Source: Leuconostoc pseudomesenteroides KCTC 3652 (GTDB taxonomy: Bacteria; Bacillota; Bacilli; Lactobacillales; Lactobacillaceae). Taken from it: a stretch of 34,749 nucleotides of DNA. The stretch spans positions 1 to 34,749 of the forward strand of contig NZ_BMBP01000012.1 in NCBI RefSeq assembly GCF_014634745.1. Direction: 5' to 3'. A model generated the notes under the pieces. The model searched no databases. It was not told the DNA's origin and was given only the letters and a program-made list of their open reading frames with translations. Below are positions 24,167 through 32,947 of this stretch, piece by piece; position 1 is the stretch's first letter, and each line of letters begins with the position of its first letter. The position numbers and the translations under genes are program-made.

Positions 24167-24715
24167 TTACAAATTCTGCTTGATTTCTCTTAAAAATTTA
24201 TTGGCTTCAATGCCCTTGAGTATACTGATTAATACAAATGTTTCAATGAAAAATGTAAAAAAGTTACGCACAGCACGTGTCATAAACACTACGTGCCAGT
24301 CTATATGGTAAACAAAAGAAACGATAGTAGTATCAAGTAAAAGACTAATGGGACCAAGAATAATTAAGTGGGCGACAACGATATTAAGCCATGACCATTT
24401 GCGACCATGTAGTAGCACACTATATACCATGCCACCTAAGAAAGCACCTATTAAGAATTGCCAAGCGAAGGTGGATGAACCACCGAAAACGGTGCTATTT
24501 AAAAAATCGGACATCAATTCAACTGTGCCGGCCAACCACGGACCAAGAAAATAGCCCATCAGACACATAGAAATAAAGCCTAACGCTATTTGAAAATAGC
24601 TAGGACCAATACTAATTTTCCATAATATAATATCAAGTGCTAACATCAATGCTGCGATGGTCAGCACTTGTATCGTCAATTTTGGGCTTTTAAATGTATA
24701 ATAATCTTTCAACAT
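24167..24715 (-). CDS. ECF transporter S component, folate (FolT)-type
   Basis: A 182-aa membrane protein with about six hydrophobic helices, the substrate-binding S subunit of an energy-coupling factor vitamin transporter; it would work with EcfA1, EcfA2 and EcfT encoded elsewhere. The block ISIGPSYFQIALGFISMCLMGYFLGPWLAG resembles FolT-type S components (SIGPxxxKIGFGFI...GYxxGPW). It starts 15 bp after the NiaP-like gene and has its own AAAGGATG site, so both belong to one leftward operon next to an NrtR-like NAD regulator. The context would suit a niacin-type substrate, while the sequence looks like the folate family. The substrate is therefore uncertain and no symbol is given. Confidence 0.8.
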   Translation of the reverse strand: MLKDYYTFKSPKLTIQVLTIAALMLALDIILWKISIGPSYFQIALGFISMCLMGYFLGPWLAGTVELMSDFLNSTVFGGSSTFAWQFLIGAFLGGMVYSVLLHGRKWSWLNIVVAHLIILGPISLLLDTTIVSFVYHIDWHVVFMTRAVRNFFTFFIETFVLISILKGIEANKFLREIKQNL

Positions 24716-24730
24716 GCTTGTAACATCCTT

Positions 24731-25891
24731 TTACGCATTCAGGCGATCTGGCAAAAAGACTGCTGCTAGTGCGCCAATAAAGAGTGACATCATGAAAATA
24801 GTAAAAATATGATTAACAGACACGTGGTAATCTAATAACCAGCCAACCAGCAAAGGACCAATTACGGCGCCTAAACGGCCAATTCCTTGGGCAATACCGG
24901 TCATAGTACCACGATATTCCGGCAAATATTGAACAGGAGTCAGTGCAATAATTGTGCCGTAAGCACCAAGATTAAAAAATGAGAGTAAGCTGCCGAATAC
25001 TATGGTTGCAGGTATGCCGTCAGCTTGACCAAAGGCAAAAGCACTCAACGCTGTGCCTAACATGTAAATGATGAAGACCCAACGAACTTGTATTTTTCCC
25101 ATTAACCACGCTGCAACAAAATAACCAGGCAATTGTGCAATTGTAATGAGAACAGTATAGCCAAATCCCGTCACTAAAGTGTTGCCACGACTAGCCAAAA
25201 TTGTTGGCAGCCACATAAACATGCCATAATAACTGAACATCACCATTAGCCAAGTTAACCATAGTAGAATAGTTTGATAATTAAAATTAGCAATCAAACT
25301 TGTTTTTAAAGTGGGTGATTTTGTGGTTATCTTTGGTGCATCAGTGAGCTTACTGCGCAAGATCAGAGCAAACAAGACCGGAATGGCGGTTAGTATTAAT
25401 AACCCACGCCAGCCAAGGTTATTAGCAAAAAAGAATGCTAATACGGACGCAATGAGCCAACCCACTGCCCAAAAACTGTCTGCTAGAATTAATAGGCGCG
25501 ATTGTAGTGTGCCTTTAAAATGGTCAGCCAAATAAGTTGCGGCTACAGGTAATTCACCGCCCAGGCCGAGTCCAACTATGAAACGAATAACTAAAAACCA
25601 GTGATAATTGGGTGAAAATGCTAATGCTAAATTGCCCAAAGAGAATAAGACAAGACTGGCTGTTAAAACGTTTTTTCGACCAAATTGGTCAGCAGCCTTA
25701 CCAAACAATATGGCACCAAATGCCATACCGATAGCTGTGACAGAAGACAATAGACCCGTTTGAGTGGCTTCTAGATGCCACTGCGCTTTTACCATTGGCA
25801 TGATAAATGACAGCAACGCCACATCTAGTGCATCAAAGAGCCAAGCAGTACCGATAATTAATAATGTTTTGCGCGTAAAAGATGACCACAT
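24731..25891 (-). CDS. niaP: MFS transporter, NiaP-like (nicotinate/nicotinamide uptake)
   Basis: A 386-aa major facilitator protein with about 12 membrane helices. The start RKTLLIIGTAWLFDALDVALLSFI is typical of NiaP and related AAHS-type carriers, with Asp in TM1. The 2-3 loop GKAADQFGRKNVL is a normal MFS signature, and RFIVGLGLGGELPVAATYLADH is the TM4-5 block. NiaP imports niacin for NAD synthesis. The assignment is supported by the NrtR-like regulator 75 bp upstream and a palindrome in between. It may also carry other aromatic acids. An ECF S component follows 15 bp downstream. Confidence 0.78.
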   Translation of the reverse strand: MWSSFTRKTLLIIGTAWLFDALDVALLSFIMPMVKAQWHLEATQTGLLSSVTAIGMAFGAILFGKAADQFGRKNVLTASLVLFSLGNLALAFSPNYHWFLVIRFIVGLGLGGELPVAATYLADHFKGTLQSRLLILADSFWAVGWLIASVLAFFFANNLGWRGLLILTAIPVLFALILRSKLTDAPKITTKSPTLKTSLIANFNYQTILLWLTWLMVMFSYYGMFMWLPTILASRGNTLVTGFGYTVLITIAQLPGYFVAAWLMGKIQVRWVFIIYMLGTALSAFAFGQADGIPATIVFGSLLSFFNLGAYGTIIALTPVQYLPEYRGTMTGIAQGIGRLGAVIGPLLVGWLLDYHVSVNHIFTIFMMSLFIGALAAVFLPDRLNA

Positions 25892-25908
25892 AAAAAAAAC
25901 TCCCTTTT

Positions 25909-25923
25909 AAGTATTAAATACTT
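25909..25923. promoter_or_regulatory. Candidate NrtR operator before niaP
   Basis: AAGTATTAAATACTT is a perfect 15-bp palindrome 18 bp upstream of the niaP ATG, in the 75-bp gap to nrtR. NrtR proteins bind AT-rich palindromes before NAD-related genes; I did not match it to a specific published motif. Confidence 0.5.
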
Positions 25924-25966
25924 TTATTGGAGTTAAGAATATCACGCTATTGATTAAAAGTCAATT

Positions 25967-26713
25967 TTACTTTAATTGGTAAAGCTTTGCTGGACGACCT
26001 TTTCCTACTGTGGTAACAGTACCAGTTTCAGAAAAAAGATGATCGTGTGTTTTTCGAAAATTGGAATTATCAATTGCTACTTCTGAGATGCCGAGGAAAT
26101 TAGCATAGATTTTACGTGCATTTTTGAGTGTAAAGGTGTCGCCAAGAACCCTTAGAATTGACGGTGCATAATCAAGTTTATTGCGAACACGAGTGATGGC
26201 GGTTTGAATAATCAATTCATGATCAAAAGCTAATTGTGATTGGTTACTATTAACGGTTAAGTTCTGATAAAAAATGTCTGGTGAGGCGGTTGGTAATTTA
26301 ATACTGAACTCAGGGTGAACTAAATAAAAGCGACTGTGTAGTGATTTGACTGGTACCCAAGCAACATTGACAGCGCCGACACCTGGTGTCAAATCTGGCA
26401 TTTTTGGCAAAAAACTCATATACGCTAGTGCAAGCTGACGGTCTGATTTAGTGCGAAGCACTGATGAAAAAGTCGCAAGCTGTTCAGTATGGAAACTATC
26501 TAATTGAATACCAATTTTGTCTGAAATTAGTCTTAGCGCCGCTGAATCGGCATCTTCAGTTGACCTTAGAAATGTTTCAGGAAGGCTCCAAAAATGTTTA
26601 AAGGGCTCATCTGATTTTTTTGCTAAGAGTACCACAACTTCTTCAGTTGTAAAATTATAACTCCAAATGACGTTGGTTACTGTGACAATTGGCCGCGAAA
26701 TAATTTCTGGCAT
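25967..26713 (-). CDS. nrtR: NrtR-like transcriptional regulator (degenerate Nudix plus winged helix)
   Basis: About 248 aa. ATG 26713 is chosen because AGGAGGTG lies 7 bp upstream; the GTG at 26725 sits inside that site. The N-terminal part (about 1-140) has the Nudix fold with a degenerate box (WSLPETFLRSTEDADSAALRLISDKIG), lacking the paired Glu residues that bind metal, as in NrtR regulators that sense ADP-ribose and related nucleotides rather than hydrolyse them. The C-terminal part (about 165-248) is a winged helix ending in TVGKGRPAKLYQLK. The neighbouring niaP and ECF genes are its likely targets. Its family role is NAD-precursor repression. Confidence 0.82.
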   Translation of the reverse strand: MPEIISRPIVTVTNVIWSYNFTTEEVVVLLAKKSDEPFKHFWSLPETFLRSTEDADSAALRLISDKIGIQLDSFHTEQLATFSSVLRTKSDRQLALAYMSFLPKMPDLTPGVGAVNVAWVPVKSLHSRFYLVHPEFSIKLPTASPDIFYQNLTVNSNQSQLAFDHELIIQTAITRVRNKLDYAPSILRVLGDTFTLKNARKIYANFLGISEVAIDNSNFRKTHDHLFSETGTVTTVGKGRPAKLYQLK

Positions 26714-26836
26714 GAATTTGAACACCTCCTATGGCTTATTATATCTTATTTTTTGGTGAAATAGCTGTCACCATGATTTTGAGTTTACTGAATGAACGTC
26801 ACAACAATGGTGTTATCAACGCATGACGAGTCAATG

Positions 26837-26866
26837 AAAAGGGCAACCAACTAAAAGTTGATTGCC
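26837..26866 (-). terminator. Terminator of the tRNA-Gln gene
   Basis: On the minus strand, stem GGCAATCAAC/GTTGGTTGCC (one T-G pair), loop TTTTA, followed by CTTTT. It lies 10 bp after the tRNA. Confidence 0.75.
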
Positions 26867-26875
26867 TATTAGAAA

Positions 26876-26947
26876 TTGCCCCTGCTGGATTCGAACCAGC
26901 GCGTAGTGGCACCAGAAGCCACCGCCTTACCGCTTGGCCAAGGGGCA
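26876..26947 (-). tRNA. tRNA-Gln (anticodon CTG)
   Basis: A cloverleaf read on the minus strand: acceptor TGCCCCT/AGGGGCA, D arm GCC-AAGCGGTAA-GGC, anticodon arm GTGGC-TTCTGGT-GCCAC (anticodon CTG, codon CAG), variable loop TACGC, T arm GCTGG-TTCGAAT-CCAGC. Discriminator A; CCA is not encoded. A hairpin terminator follows. The AAGCGGTAAGGC D arm is typical of tRNA-Gln. Confidence 0.93.
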
Positions 26948-27259
26948 ATTACTCTATATATTTTACAGAAAATGTCTCTCTTTTGCAAGCAGTATTTTTG
27001 AAACGATTGCGATTTTGTTCAAGCATTCGATTGTGATTAAAAAAATGAAAATTTCATGTCCTGGTTTTGAAAATATCATAGGCGCCAATCACAGCAAATT
27101 AACCTTTCAGTTAGAATAATGAAAAAATAATCGTTTCATTTGTGACATTAATTAGCGGAGTTTGATAATATCAAAATGTTGTTGTGACAGCATTTGTCTT
27201 CATGATAGCTTTCAAAATCAAAGTTCGATATACTAGAAAAACATAGAAGGGGGTAACAC
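26948..27259 (+). promoter_or_regulatory. Gene-free stretch upstream of pgpA
   Basis: A 312-bp gap. It contains the palindrome TTTGATAATATCAAA (27161-27175, 7-1-7) and a TATACT near 27228 that could be the pgpA -10. A 61-codon ORF at 26934 starts inside the tRNA and is not credible. Nothing else is visible. Confidence 0.4.
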
Positions 27260-27778
27260 ATGCAGTACGCAACTTACGACAACACAATTAAAAAATTAGC
27301 ACAGCACCATATTACGGTAAAAGATATCGCCCAAATTGCTTTTGATAATGAACAATCATACGTGGCGGGTTTGACACTTGAACAAGTGGCAGAAGCGGTG
27401 GAAAGTATTTTACATAAGCGCGTTGTTCAGCACCAAGTATGGGTTGGACTTGAATTAGATCGCTTGGCTGAAGAACATTTATTAGAAGCACCACTGCAAG
27501 ATTTAGTTGAACATGATGATGGTTTGTTTGGCGTTGATGAGACAATTGGAACCGCCATTGCAATGTCTTTTGACACGATTGGTGTGACCAATTATGGCTA
27601 CATCGACAAACTAAAAGTTGGACTGGTCGGCGAACTTGATCGCAAGGGAAAAACAAGCGAAGCAGTGACGACATTTGCTGATGATATTGTGGGTGCTCTA
27701 GCTGCAGCTGCTGCTTCTAAGGTAGCCCACAAATTTGCGGCAGGAATGGTTGAAAACGAATCAGGAATCAAAAACTAA
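27260..27778 (+). CDS. pgpA: Phosphatidylglycerophosphatase A family protein
   Basis: A 172-aa protein of the PgpA family (Firmicutes YutG type), which dephosphorylates phosphatidylglycerol phosphate in phospholipid synthesis. Diagnostic stretches are VQHQVWVGLELDRLAEEHLL, EPL-like EAPLQDLVEHDDGLFGVDETIGTAIAMSF, and TNYGYIDKLKVGLVGELDR, as in the soluble Firmicutes form; no long membrane helix is seen. A strong GAAGGGGG ribosome binding site stands upstream. It is a single gene with its own short terminator. The exact substrate of the Firmicutes branch is less settled than for E. coli PgpA. Confidence 0.85.
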   Translation: MQYATYDNTIKKLAQHHITVKDIAQIAFDNEQSYVAGLTLEQVAEAVESILHKRVVQHQVWVGLELDRLAEEHLLEAPLQDLVEHDDGLFGVDETIGTAIAMSFDTIGVTNYGYIDKLKVGLVGELDRKGKTSEAVTTFADDIVGALAAAAASKVAHKFAAGMVENESGIKN

Positions 27779-27795
27779 CACTGAGGTGTTTTTTT
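27777..27795 (+). terminator. Short terminator after pgpA
   Basis: AACAC-TGAG-GTGTT followed by five more T residues, beginning at the pgpA stop codon. Confidence 0.65.
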
Positions 27796-27822
27796 ATTGT
27801 CATCATCAAGGATAGAAAACAT

Positions 27823-27851
27823 TTGCAAAATAGGTCTAGACCAATTATACT
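27823..27851 (+). promoter_or_regulatory. nagA promoter with dre (NagR/DasR-type) operator
   Basis: TTGCAA (27823-27828), a 17-bp spacer and TATACT (27846-27851) make a good promoter. The spacer holds GGTCTAGACC (27833-27842), the core of the dre palindrome bound by DasR/NagR GntR-type regulators. The nagR gene itself is in this operon, so autoregulation by amino-sugar phosphate is expected. The -10 is also part of a palindrome, TATACTTAAAGTATA. Confidence 0.82.
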
Positions 27852-27877
27852 TAAAGTATAAAAGCTAGAGGAGGAAA

Positions 27878-27910
27878 GTGCTGCGGCGTCCAAAACGCCG
27901 TACCACGTGA
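27878..27910 (+). CDS. Putative 10-codon leader peptide upstream of nagA
   Basis: GTG start behind the only strong ribosome binding site of the operon (AGAGGAGG, 27867-27874). It encodes VLRRPKRRTT and stops with TGA at 27908-27910, five bp before the nagA ATG. It contains four Arg codons (CGG CGT CGC CGT) and a CGGCGT-CCAAA-ACGCCG hairpin (27884-27900). nagA itself has no ribosome binding site near its ATG, which suggests translational coupling. The spacing to GTG is short, so this is tentative. Confidence 0.35.
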   Translation: MLRRPKRRTT

Positions 27911-27914
27911 TGAT

Positions 27915-29057
27915 ATGGCAAAATTAATTAAGAATATTGACTTGTATACAGGCTATAAGCATATGCCAGACGCCTACATGCGCTTCACCGACACAATTGA
28001 GGAAGTTGGCTACATGGCTGATTTCACAGCGCGAGCTGATGATGAAGTCATTGACGAGGCAACTGGTCAACTGGTCGTACCAGGATTCATTGATGTTCAT
28101 AAACATGGTGGTTACGGTTTAGACACTATGGACGGCGATCCCGATAAGCTTAACGAGATGGTCAACAAGATGGTGACAGAAGGGATTACCTCACTATTTC
28201 CAACGACCATGACGCAATCACCTGAAAATATTGAACGTGCGTTGAAGACAATCGATCAAGTTGCTAAGACAAATCCAGTGATTCAAGGAATTCACTTGGA
28301 AGGCCCTTTTATTAACAAAGTTTTTATGGGTGCACAGCCTGAAAAATATATTATTGATCCAAACACTGAATTACTCAAAAAATGGTATGCACTTTCTGGC
28401 GAACGCATACGCTTAGTCACTTATGCGCCTGAAAATGGTGGGTTACCTGACTTTGAGGCATTCATGTTGCAACATCATATTGTGCCATCAATTGGTCATT
28501 CCAATGCTACTCGTGAACAGTTACGACATTCCCGTGCCACTCACATAACACATTTGTATAACGCACAACGGCCACTACATCATCGTGAACCCGGTGTTAC
28601 AGGTCATGGCATGCTTGAAGAATCAATTACAGGCGAATTAATCGCTGATGGTTTCCACGTTGTTCCTGATATGCTACAATTAGCTTTCAAGGTCAAAGGG
28701 GCTCAGCGTCTTGATTTGGTTACCGACTCAATGCGCGCCGAAGGATTAGGTAATGGCGAATCAGAATTGGGTGGGCAAAAAGTAATTGTTAAAGACAAAC
28801 AAGCACGCTTAGAAAATGGACATTTAGCCGGTTCTGTTTTAGCCTATGATGATGCTTTTGCTAATATTCAACGCTTTACAAGTGCTGATATTAGCGATGC
28901 TGTACAAATGAGTTCGGTCAATCAAGCGCGTGAGTTTGGTTTGACACAAAAAGGTGATTTGTCAGCAAGTAAAGACGCTGATTTTAATATTTTTAATCAA
29001 GACATGCAATTACAAGCGACATACTCACTTGGTCGTCGCTTCGCAAGGGAGAATTAA
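27915..29057 (+). CDS. nagA: N-acetylglucosamine-6-phosphate deacetylase
   Basis: A 380-aa amidohydrolase that converts GlcNAc-6-P to GlcN-6-P and acetate, the entry to amino-sugar use and wall recycling. Metal and catalytic residues are present: His62/His64 (DVHKHGG), Glu129 (HLEGPF), His195 (GHSNA), His213 (THLYNAQ) and catalytic Asp271 (VTDSMRAEG). The closing block is RREFGL-like AREFGLTQKGDLSASKDADF. The length is normal. The ATG lies 41 bp after the only strong ribosome binding site, with a tiny leader ORF between. nagA overlaps nagR by one base (TAATG). Confidence 0.95.
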   Translation: MAKLIKNIDLYTGYKHMPDAYMRFTDTIEEVGYMADFTARADDEVIDEATGQLVVPGFIDVHKHGGYGLDTMDGDPDKLNEMVNKMVTEGITSLFPTTMTQSPENIERALKTIDQVAKTNPVIQGIHLEGPFINKVFMGAQPEKYIIDPNTELLKKWYALSGERIRLVTYAPENGGLPDFEAFMLQHHIVPSIGHSNATREQLRHSRATHITHLYNAQRPLHHREPGVTGHGMLEESITGELIADGFHVVPDMLQLAFKVKGAQRLDLVTDSMRAEGLGNGESELGGQKVIVKDKQARLENGHLAGSVLAYDDAFANIQRFTSADISDAVQMSSVNQAREFGLTQKGDLSASKDADFNIFNQDMQLQATYSLGRRFAREN

Positions 29058-29755
29058 TGGCTAAACCGCGTTACATCGAAATTCACAATCAAATATTGTC
29101 ACGAATTGAAGCTGGTGAGTGGGAAGCTCAAAAACGTTTGCCCGCTGAGCGTGATTTGGCACTGGAATTTGATGTGTCGCGGATGACTTTGCGTCAAGCA
29201 ATTCAGACGTTGGTAGACGAAGGCATTTTGGAACGCAAGGTTGGTTCAGGAACCTATGTTGCTGAAAAGAAAGTGTCTGAACGTGCGCTCGGTGTCACAA
29301 GTTTTACGGAATTAATGGCTGCCACAGGAAGACAAGCACGCACGGTAACTGTCAGTTATAAAACAACGACACCTTCTGCTTCGGAAATGGAGCACTTACA
29401 ACTATCAGAGACTGATGAAGTATTGGTGATGGAACGGTTGCGTTTGGGTGATGATGAACCTATTCTGTTAGAACAAACAACTTTGCCGGTTAAATTAGTT
29501 GAAGCATTTACACGTAGTCAATTAACGCAATCGTTGTATGCAACACTGGAGCAGGCAGGCATTAATCCGGGTCGCGCTGAGCAAACAATCACGGCGAGTT
29601 TAGCCAACGAACGCTTGTCAGAATTACTCCATATTAAGCGTGGCGATCCAATTCTGTCAGTACGTCAAGTTTCATATGATCAAAATGATATGCCATTTGA
29701 GTATTCACGTTCATTTTATGTTGGTGAACGCTTTGAAATGACAATTACACGTTAA
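29057..29755 (+). CDS. nagR: GntR/HutC-family regulator NagR
   Basis: A 232-aa transcription factor. The N-terminal GntR winged helix (about 1-70) has LPAERDLALEFDVSRMTLRQAIQTLVDEGILERKVGSGTYV. A UTRA effector domain follows (about 90-230, ending MPFEYSRSFYVGERFEMTITR), which in this family binds GlcN-6-P or GlcNAc-6-P. It overlaps nagA by one base, with AAGGGAG upstream inside nagA. The dre site in the nagA promoter is its expected operator. Confidence 0.92.
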   Translation: MAKPRYIEIHNQILSRIEAGEWEAQKRLPAERDLALEFDVSRMTLRQAIQTLVDEGILERKVGSGTYVAEKKVSERALGVTSFTELMAATGRQARTVTVSYKTTTPSASEMEHLQLSETDEVLVMERLRLGDDEPILLEQTTLPVKLVEAFTRSQLTQSLYATLEQAGINPGRAEQTITASLANERLSELLHIKRGDPILSVRQVSYDQNDMPFEYSRSFYVGERFEMTITR

Positions 29756-29788
29756 AAAAGCTGATATCTTGATTGATATCAGCTTTTT
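29754..29788. terminator. Bidirectional terminator between nagR and metI
   Basis: A perfect stem AAAAAGCTGATATC/GATATCAGCTTTTT (14 bp) with loop TTGATT, between the convergent nag and met operons. Confidence 0.92.
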
Positions 29789-29789
29789 A

Positions 29790-30485
29790 TTATTTATGAT
29801 TGAGTCGTTTAACAAGAATATCACCAATGACTTGTACTACTAAGACTAGAATCAAAACTAACAATGTTGCGACTAGCGTTGTATCAGTGGCGAAACGATT
29901 ATAACCATACGAAATGGCCATATTTCCTAGACCGCCGGCGCCAATAGCACCTGCCATGGCAGTCAAGCCAATCAAACTAATTAAAGTGACGGTTGAAACG
30001 CGAACCAGTTCGGACCGTCCTTCGCGTAAGTAAACGCCAAACACAATATCCCAAAAAGATGCACCAACTGATTGTGCGGCTTCAACGATGCCGCCACTAA
30101 CTTCTGATAAAGCAACTTGAACTTGTCGTGCGTAGAATGGAAAGACGCCAAGAGATAATGGCACAAGCGCTGCAGTTGTGCCAATTTGGGTACCAACAAT
30201 AATTTTGGTGACAGGTGCAATAGCCGCCAACAAAATGATGAATGGTAAGGCACGGAAGAAGGACACGATTTTATCAAAAATCCAAAACCAAGTTTTACTT
30301 GGTGCAATACCATTTGGCGCGGTAATAATAAGACCAATACCGAAAATCAAACCCAAAAGACCACCAAAAATAGCTGACCAAAATGTCATGTACAGTGTTT
30401 GTACAATTGCAGTCCACCAACCAGTGTCGCCACCCCAGCCTTGATATATTACATTAGGGAAAGTATGTGCAAACCATTGGTTCAT
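29790..30485 (-). CDS. metI: Methionine-type ABC transporter permease MetI
   Basis: A 231-aa membrane permease with five to six helices, partner of MetN and the MetQ proteins. The EAA loop [22 protein letters not shown] (about residues 135-156), which contacts the ATPase, is clear. It starts within the end of metN (4-bp ATGA overlap, GGAGG-like site upstream) and is the last gene of the leftward operon. It ends at the terminator shared with nagR. Confidence 0.93.
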   Translation of the reverse strand: MNQWFAHTFPNVIYQGWGGDTGWWTAIVQTLYMTFWSAIFGGLLGLIFGIGLIITAPNGIAPSKTWFWIFDKIVSFFRALPFIILLAAIAPVTKIIVGTQIGTTAALVPLSLGVFPFYARQVQVALSEVSGGIVEAAQSVGASFWDIVFGVYLREGRSELVRVSTVTLISLIGLTAMAGAIGAGGLGNMAISYGYNRFATDTTLVATLLVLILVLVVQVIGDILVKRLNHK

Positions 30486-31570
30486 AATGATTGGCCTCCT
30501 TTAATAAGTTCAACTGTCACATGGTGGTCACGCAAGGTACCAAGTGCAGCTTTTAGTTGTGCTGATTCGCCTGATAAAATAACCAACAATGAGCCAACAG
30601 GCGTTTCTTGCAAAATCTCAATGTTGCCGTACAAAATATTAGCAGTAACATTGAAATCACGGAATAATCCAGTAATCAGCGGTTCGTCGGTTGTGTCCCC
30701 AACATAAGAAAGGCGAGCAAAGACTTCGTTATCTTTTAAGTTGTGAACCAGTGCTTCATGGCTAATTGTTTCGATTGCTTTATCAATATTGGTAGCCGTT
30801 TCAATAAATTCACGTGTGAGTTGTTCTTTTGGTTGTGCAAATATTTCTAATAGCGAACCGCTTTCGATAATTTCACCGTCTTGCATGACGGAAACTTTGT
30901 TGGCAATTTCTTTAACAGCCTGCATTTCGTGCGTAATTAAAACAATTGTCAAACCAAATTCTTGATTGAGTTTCTTGAGTAATGCCAAAATTTGATTGGT
31001 TGTTTTAGGATCCAAAGCTGAAGTAGCTTCATCAGAAATTAAAATTTCAGGATCGTTTGCCAAAGCGCGGGCAATGGCGACACGCTGTTTTTGTCCACCT
31101 GAGAGTTGGGCGGGAAATTGATCAGCGCGATCAGATAAATCAACTAATTCAAGTAATTCTGCTACTTTTGCCTTTTTTTCTTCGTCTTTTAATGGACTGT
31201 GTTGCAAGGCAAACGCAACGTTTTCAGTGACTGTCCGCTCATTTAGCAAATTAAAGTGTTGAAAAATCATGCCGATTTTGCGGCGTCTGTCACGTAAAGC
31301 GTTACCACCAATGATTGTTTTTTTGGCATTTTCATCTGTTGCTTGAAAAAACGTTTCGTTATTCACAATCACAGAGCCACTAGTTGGTTCTTGTAATAAA
31401 TTAATGACGCGAACAAGGGTTGATTTACCAGCGCCGGAATAGCCAACAATTCCGTATACATCCCCACGATTAACGTGAACAGTAACATTATTAACAGCTG
31501 TAATCGTCCGCTTTTTTTGATGGAAAGTGACATTGATATTGTCTAGTTTAATAATTGGTTCTTCTGTCAT
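30482..31570 (-). CDS. metN: Methionine-type ABC transporter ATPase MetN with NIL domain
   Basis: A 362-aa ATPase. Walker [10 protein letters not shown] (43-51), signature LSGGQKQ (156-162), Walker B ILISDEA (176-182) and the His loop THEM are intact. Residues about 290-360 form the C-terminal NIL/ACT-like domain that senses methionine in MetN proteins and gives feedback inhibition of import. It overlaps the preceding M20 gene by 4 bp and metI by 4 bp, so translation is coupled through all three. Confidence 0.95.
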   Translation of the reverse strand: MTEEPIIKLDNINVTFHQKKRTITAVNNVTVHVNRGDVYGIVGYSGAGKSTLVRVINLLQEPTSGSVIVNNETFFQATDENAKKTIIGGNALRDRRRKIGMIFQHFNLLNERTVTENVAFALQHSPLKDEEKKAKVAELLELVDLSDRADQFPAQLSGGQKQRVAIARALANDPEILISDEATSALDPKTTNQILALLKKLNQEFGLTIVLITHEMQAVKEIANKVSVMQDGEIIESGSLLEIFAQPKEQLTREFIETATNIDKAIETISHEALVHNLKDNEVFARLSYVGDTTDEPLITGLFRDFNVTANILYGNIEILQETPVGSLLVILSGESAQLKAALGTLRDHHVTVELIKGGQSL

Positions 31571-32898
31571 TTTTCATAACTCCTAATTAGTGCTTTAATG
31601 ACATCAATGTGCTGATTGTAGTCATCTAGGCGAATATTTTCATTTGGTGCGTGGTCGTTTGTATTGGCATAGCCAATTCCTAAACTGGCAATGGGGGCAC
31701 CCAATGCTTCATGAATATAATACATAGGACCAGTACCGGGGGATGTTGGGATAACAACAGGTTGTGCTTTGTAGTAATGGGCTGTGACATCAATAACGCG
31801 TAAAATTTGTGGGTCTGACATGTCACTACGATAACCAGGCTGCCCCAATGTCTTAGTCACCAGAATATCAGAAAAACCACGGTTTTGAAAGTGTTGCTTG
31901 ATTTGAAGTAGTGTTTTTTCAGGATCCATTCCTGGAACTAAACGTGCTTCAAGTTTGGCTGATGCTTTGGCAGGCAAGACAGTCTTCACGCCTTCACCAA
32001 CGTAGCCGCTTTCAATACCCTCAATGTTGAGTGTCGGTGAAAAATATAAAATTGACTTCAAATCATCCCCAGTTTTGTCAGTTATAAGGGGCGCGGTGAT
32101 TTCATGTTGTGCAACTAGTGCATCATGTGTCAGAGGTAATGCAGACACTAGCTGTATTTCACGGCTGTTTGGTGGCGTCACATCATCATAGAATCCTGCT
32201 ACCGTAATATGACCGTTTTCATCGTACAATGTGGCTAGTGCTTGTGTCAAACGCCACGCAGCTGAATCGACAACAGCAGCTAAAGACGAATGTAAATCAT
32301 GACCAGCTGTTGTTGCGCTGACATCAAAAGTCACAATGCCTTTGTTACCGCCAAATATTTCCACTTCTTCGTTGGCATTTTTACCACCCGATTCCCAGAT
32401 AACGAGGTCACCAGATAAATGCTGTTGATACTTAGCCAAATAATCGTCAAGATGTTGAGAGGAGGTTTCTTCAGAACCTTCTATAATAAAGGTAATATTA
32501 ATCGGTAGCTGATTGTTATGTTCAGATAAATACTCAGCCACGGCAGTAAGTCTTGCGGTCAAGTTACCTTTGTCATCATCGACGCCACGACCATACAACT
32601 TGCCATCTTTTTCTGTCAGCTGCCAAGGATCACTGTCCCACAAATCAAGTGGTTCTGCTGGTTGAACATCGTAATGATTATAAATAATAACTGTTGGCGC
32701 TTGGGGAACATTGCTGGTCAATTTGCCAATGATGAATGGTGCAAAGTAGGTATCGTCATATAACACCTCAGCCCCTAAACCACGCAGTGCGTCCGCAATT
32801 AATTTAGCAGTTTCTGGTAGTGATTCATGTTTTGCTGAAACACTAGGTAATGCAACCAAATCATGTAAAAGCGTTAAATATTGTGTTCTGATACTCAT
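31567..32898 (-). CDS. M20-family metallopeptidase (dipeptidase-like) in the met operon
   Basis: A 443-aa M20/CNDP-type zinc peptidase. Metal and catalytic residues can be placed: His75 and Asp77 (NHYDVQPA), bridging Asp108 (GVDDDKGN), Glu143/Glu144 (EGSEETSS) and a late His in NDHAPNE. A dimerisation insert with GHDLHSS is present. It probably cleaves dipeptides or acyl-amino acids taken up by, or related to, the adjacent transporter, for example methionine-containing dipeptides. An M20 gene within a metQNI operon is a recurrent arrangement in Lactobacillales. GGGAGGATT is its ribosome binding site. It overlaps metN by 4 bp. Confidence 0.88.
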   Translation of the reverse strand: MSIRTQYLTLLHDLVALPSVSAKHESLPETAKLIADALRGLGAEVLYDDTYFAPFIIGKLTSNVPQAPTVIIYNHYDVQPAEPLDLWDSDPWQLTEKDGKLYGRGVDDDKGNLTARLTAVAEYLSEHNNQLPINITFIIEGSEETSSQHLDDYLAKYQQHLSGDLVIWESGGKNANEEVEIFGGNKGIVTFDVSATTAGHDLHSSLAAVVDSAAWRLTQALATLYDENGHITVAGFYDDVTPPNSREIQLVSALPLTHDALVAQHEITAPLITDKTGDDLKSILYFSPTLNIEGIESGYVGEGVKTVLPAKASAKLEARLVPGMDPEKTLLQIKQHFQNRGFSDILVTKTLGQPGYRSDMSDPQILRVIDVTAHYYKAQPVVIPTSPGTGPMYYIHEALGAPIASLGIGYANTNDHAPNENIRLDDYNQHIDVIKALIRSYEK

Positions 32899-32928
32899 GT
32901 ATTATCAATCCTCCCGCAACAACTATGT

Positions 32929-32944
32929 ACGCGCAAAAGCGCAT
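32929..32944 (-). promoter_or_regulatory. Small intra-operon hairpin
   Basis: A 6-bp stem (ACGCGC/GCGCAT, one G-T pair) with a 4-nt loop between the second metQ and the M20 gene. There is no T run. It may stabilise the upstream mRNA so that binding proteins are made in excess over the membrane parts, but this is inference. Confidence 0.35.
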
Positions 32945-32947
32945 GTA

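Noticed and set aside
26934-27119. A 61-codon ORF (plus strand) beginning MAKGQLLYIF
   Set aside because: It starts inside the antisense of the tRNA-Gln gene and lacks a ribosome binding site and any family resemblance.
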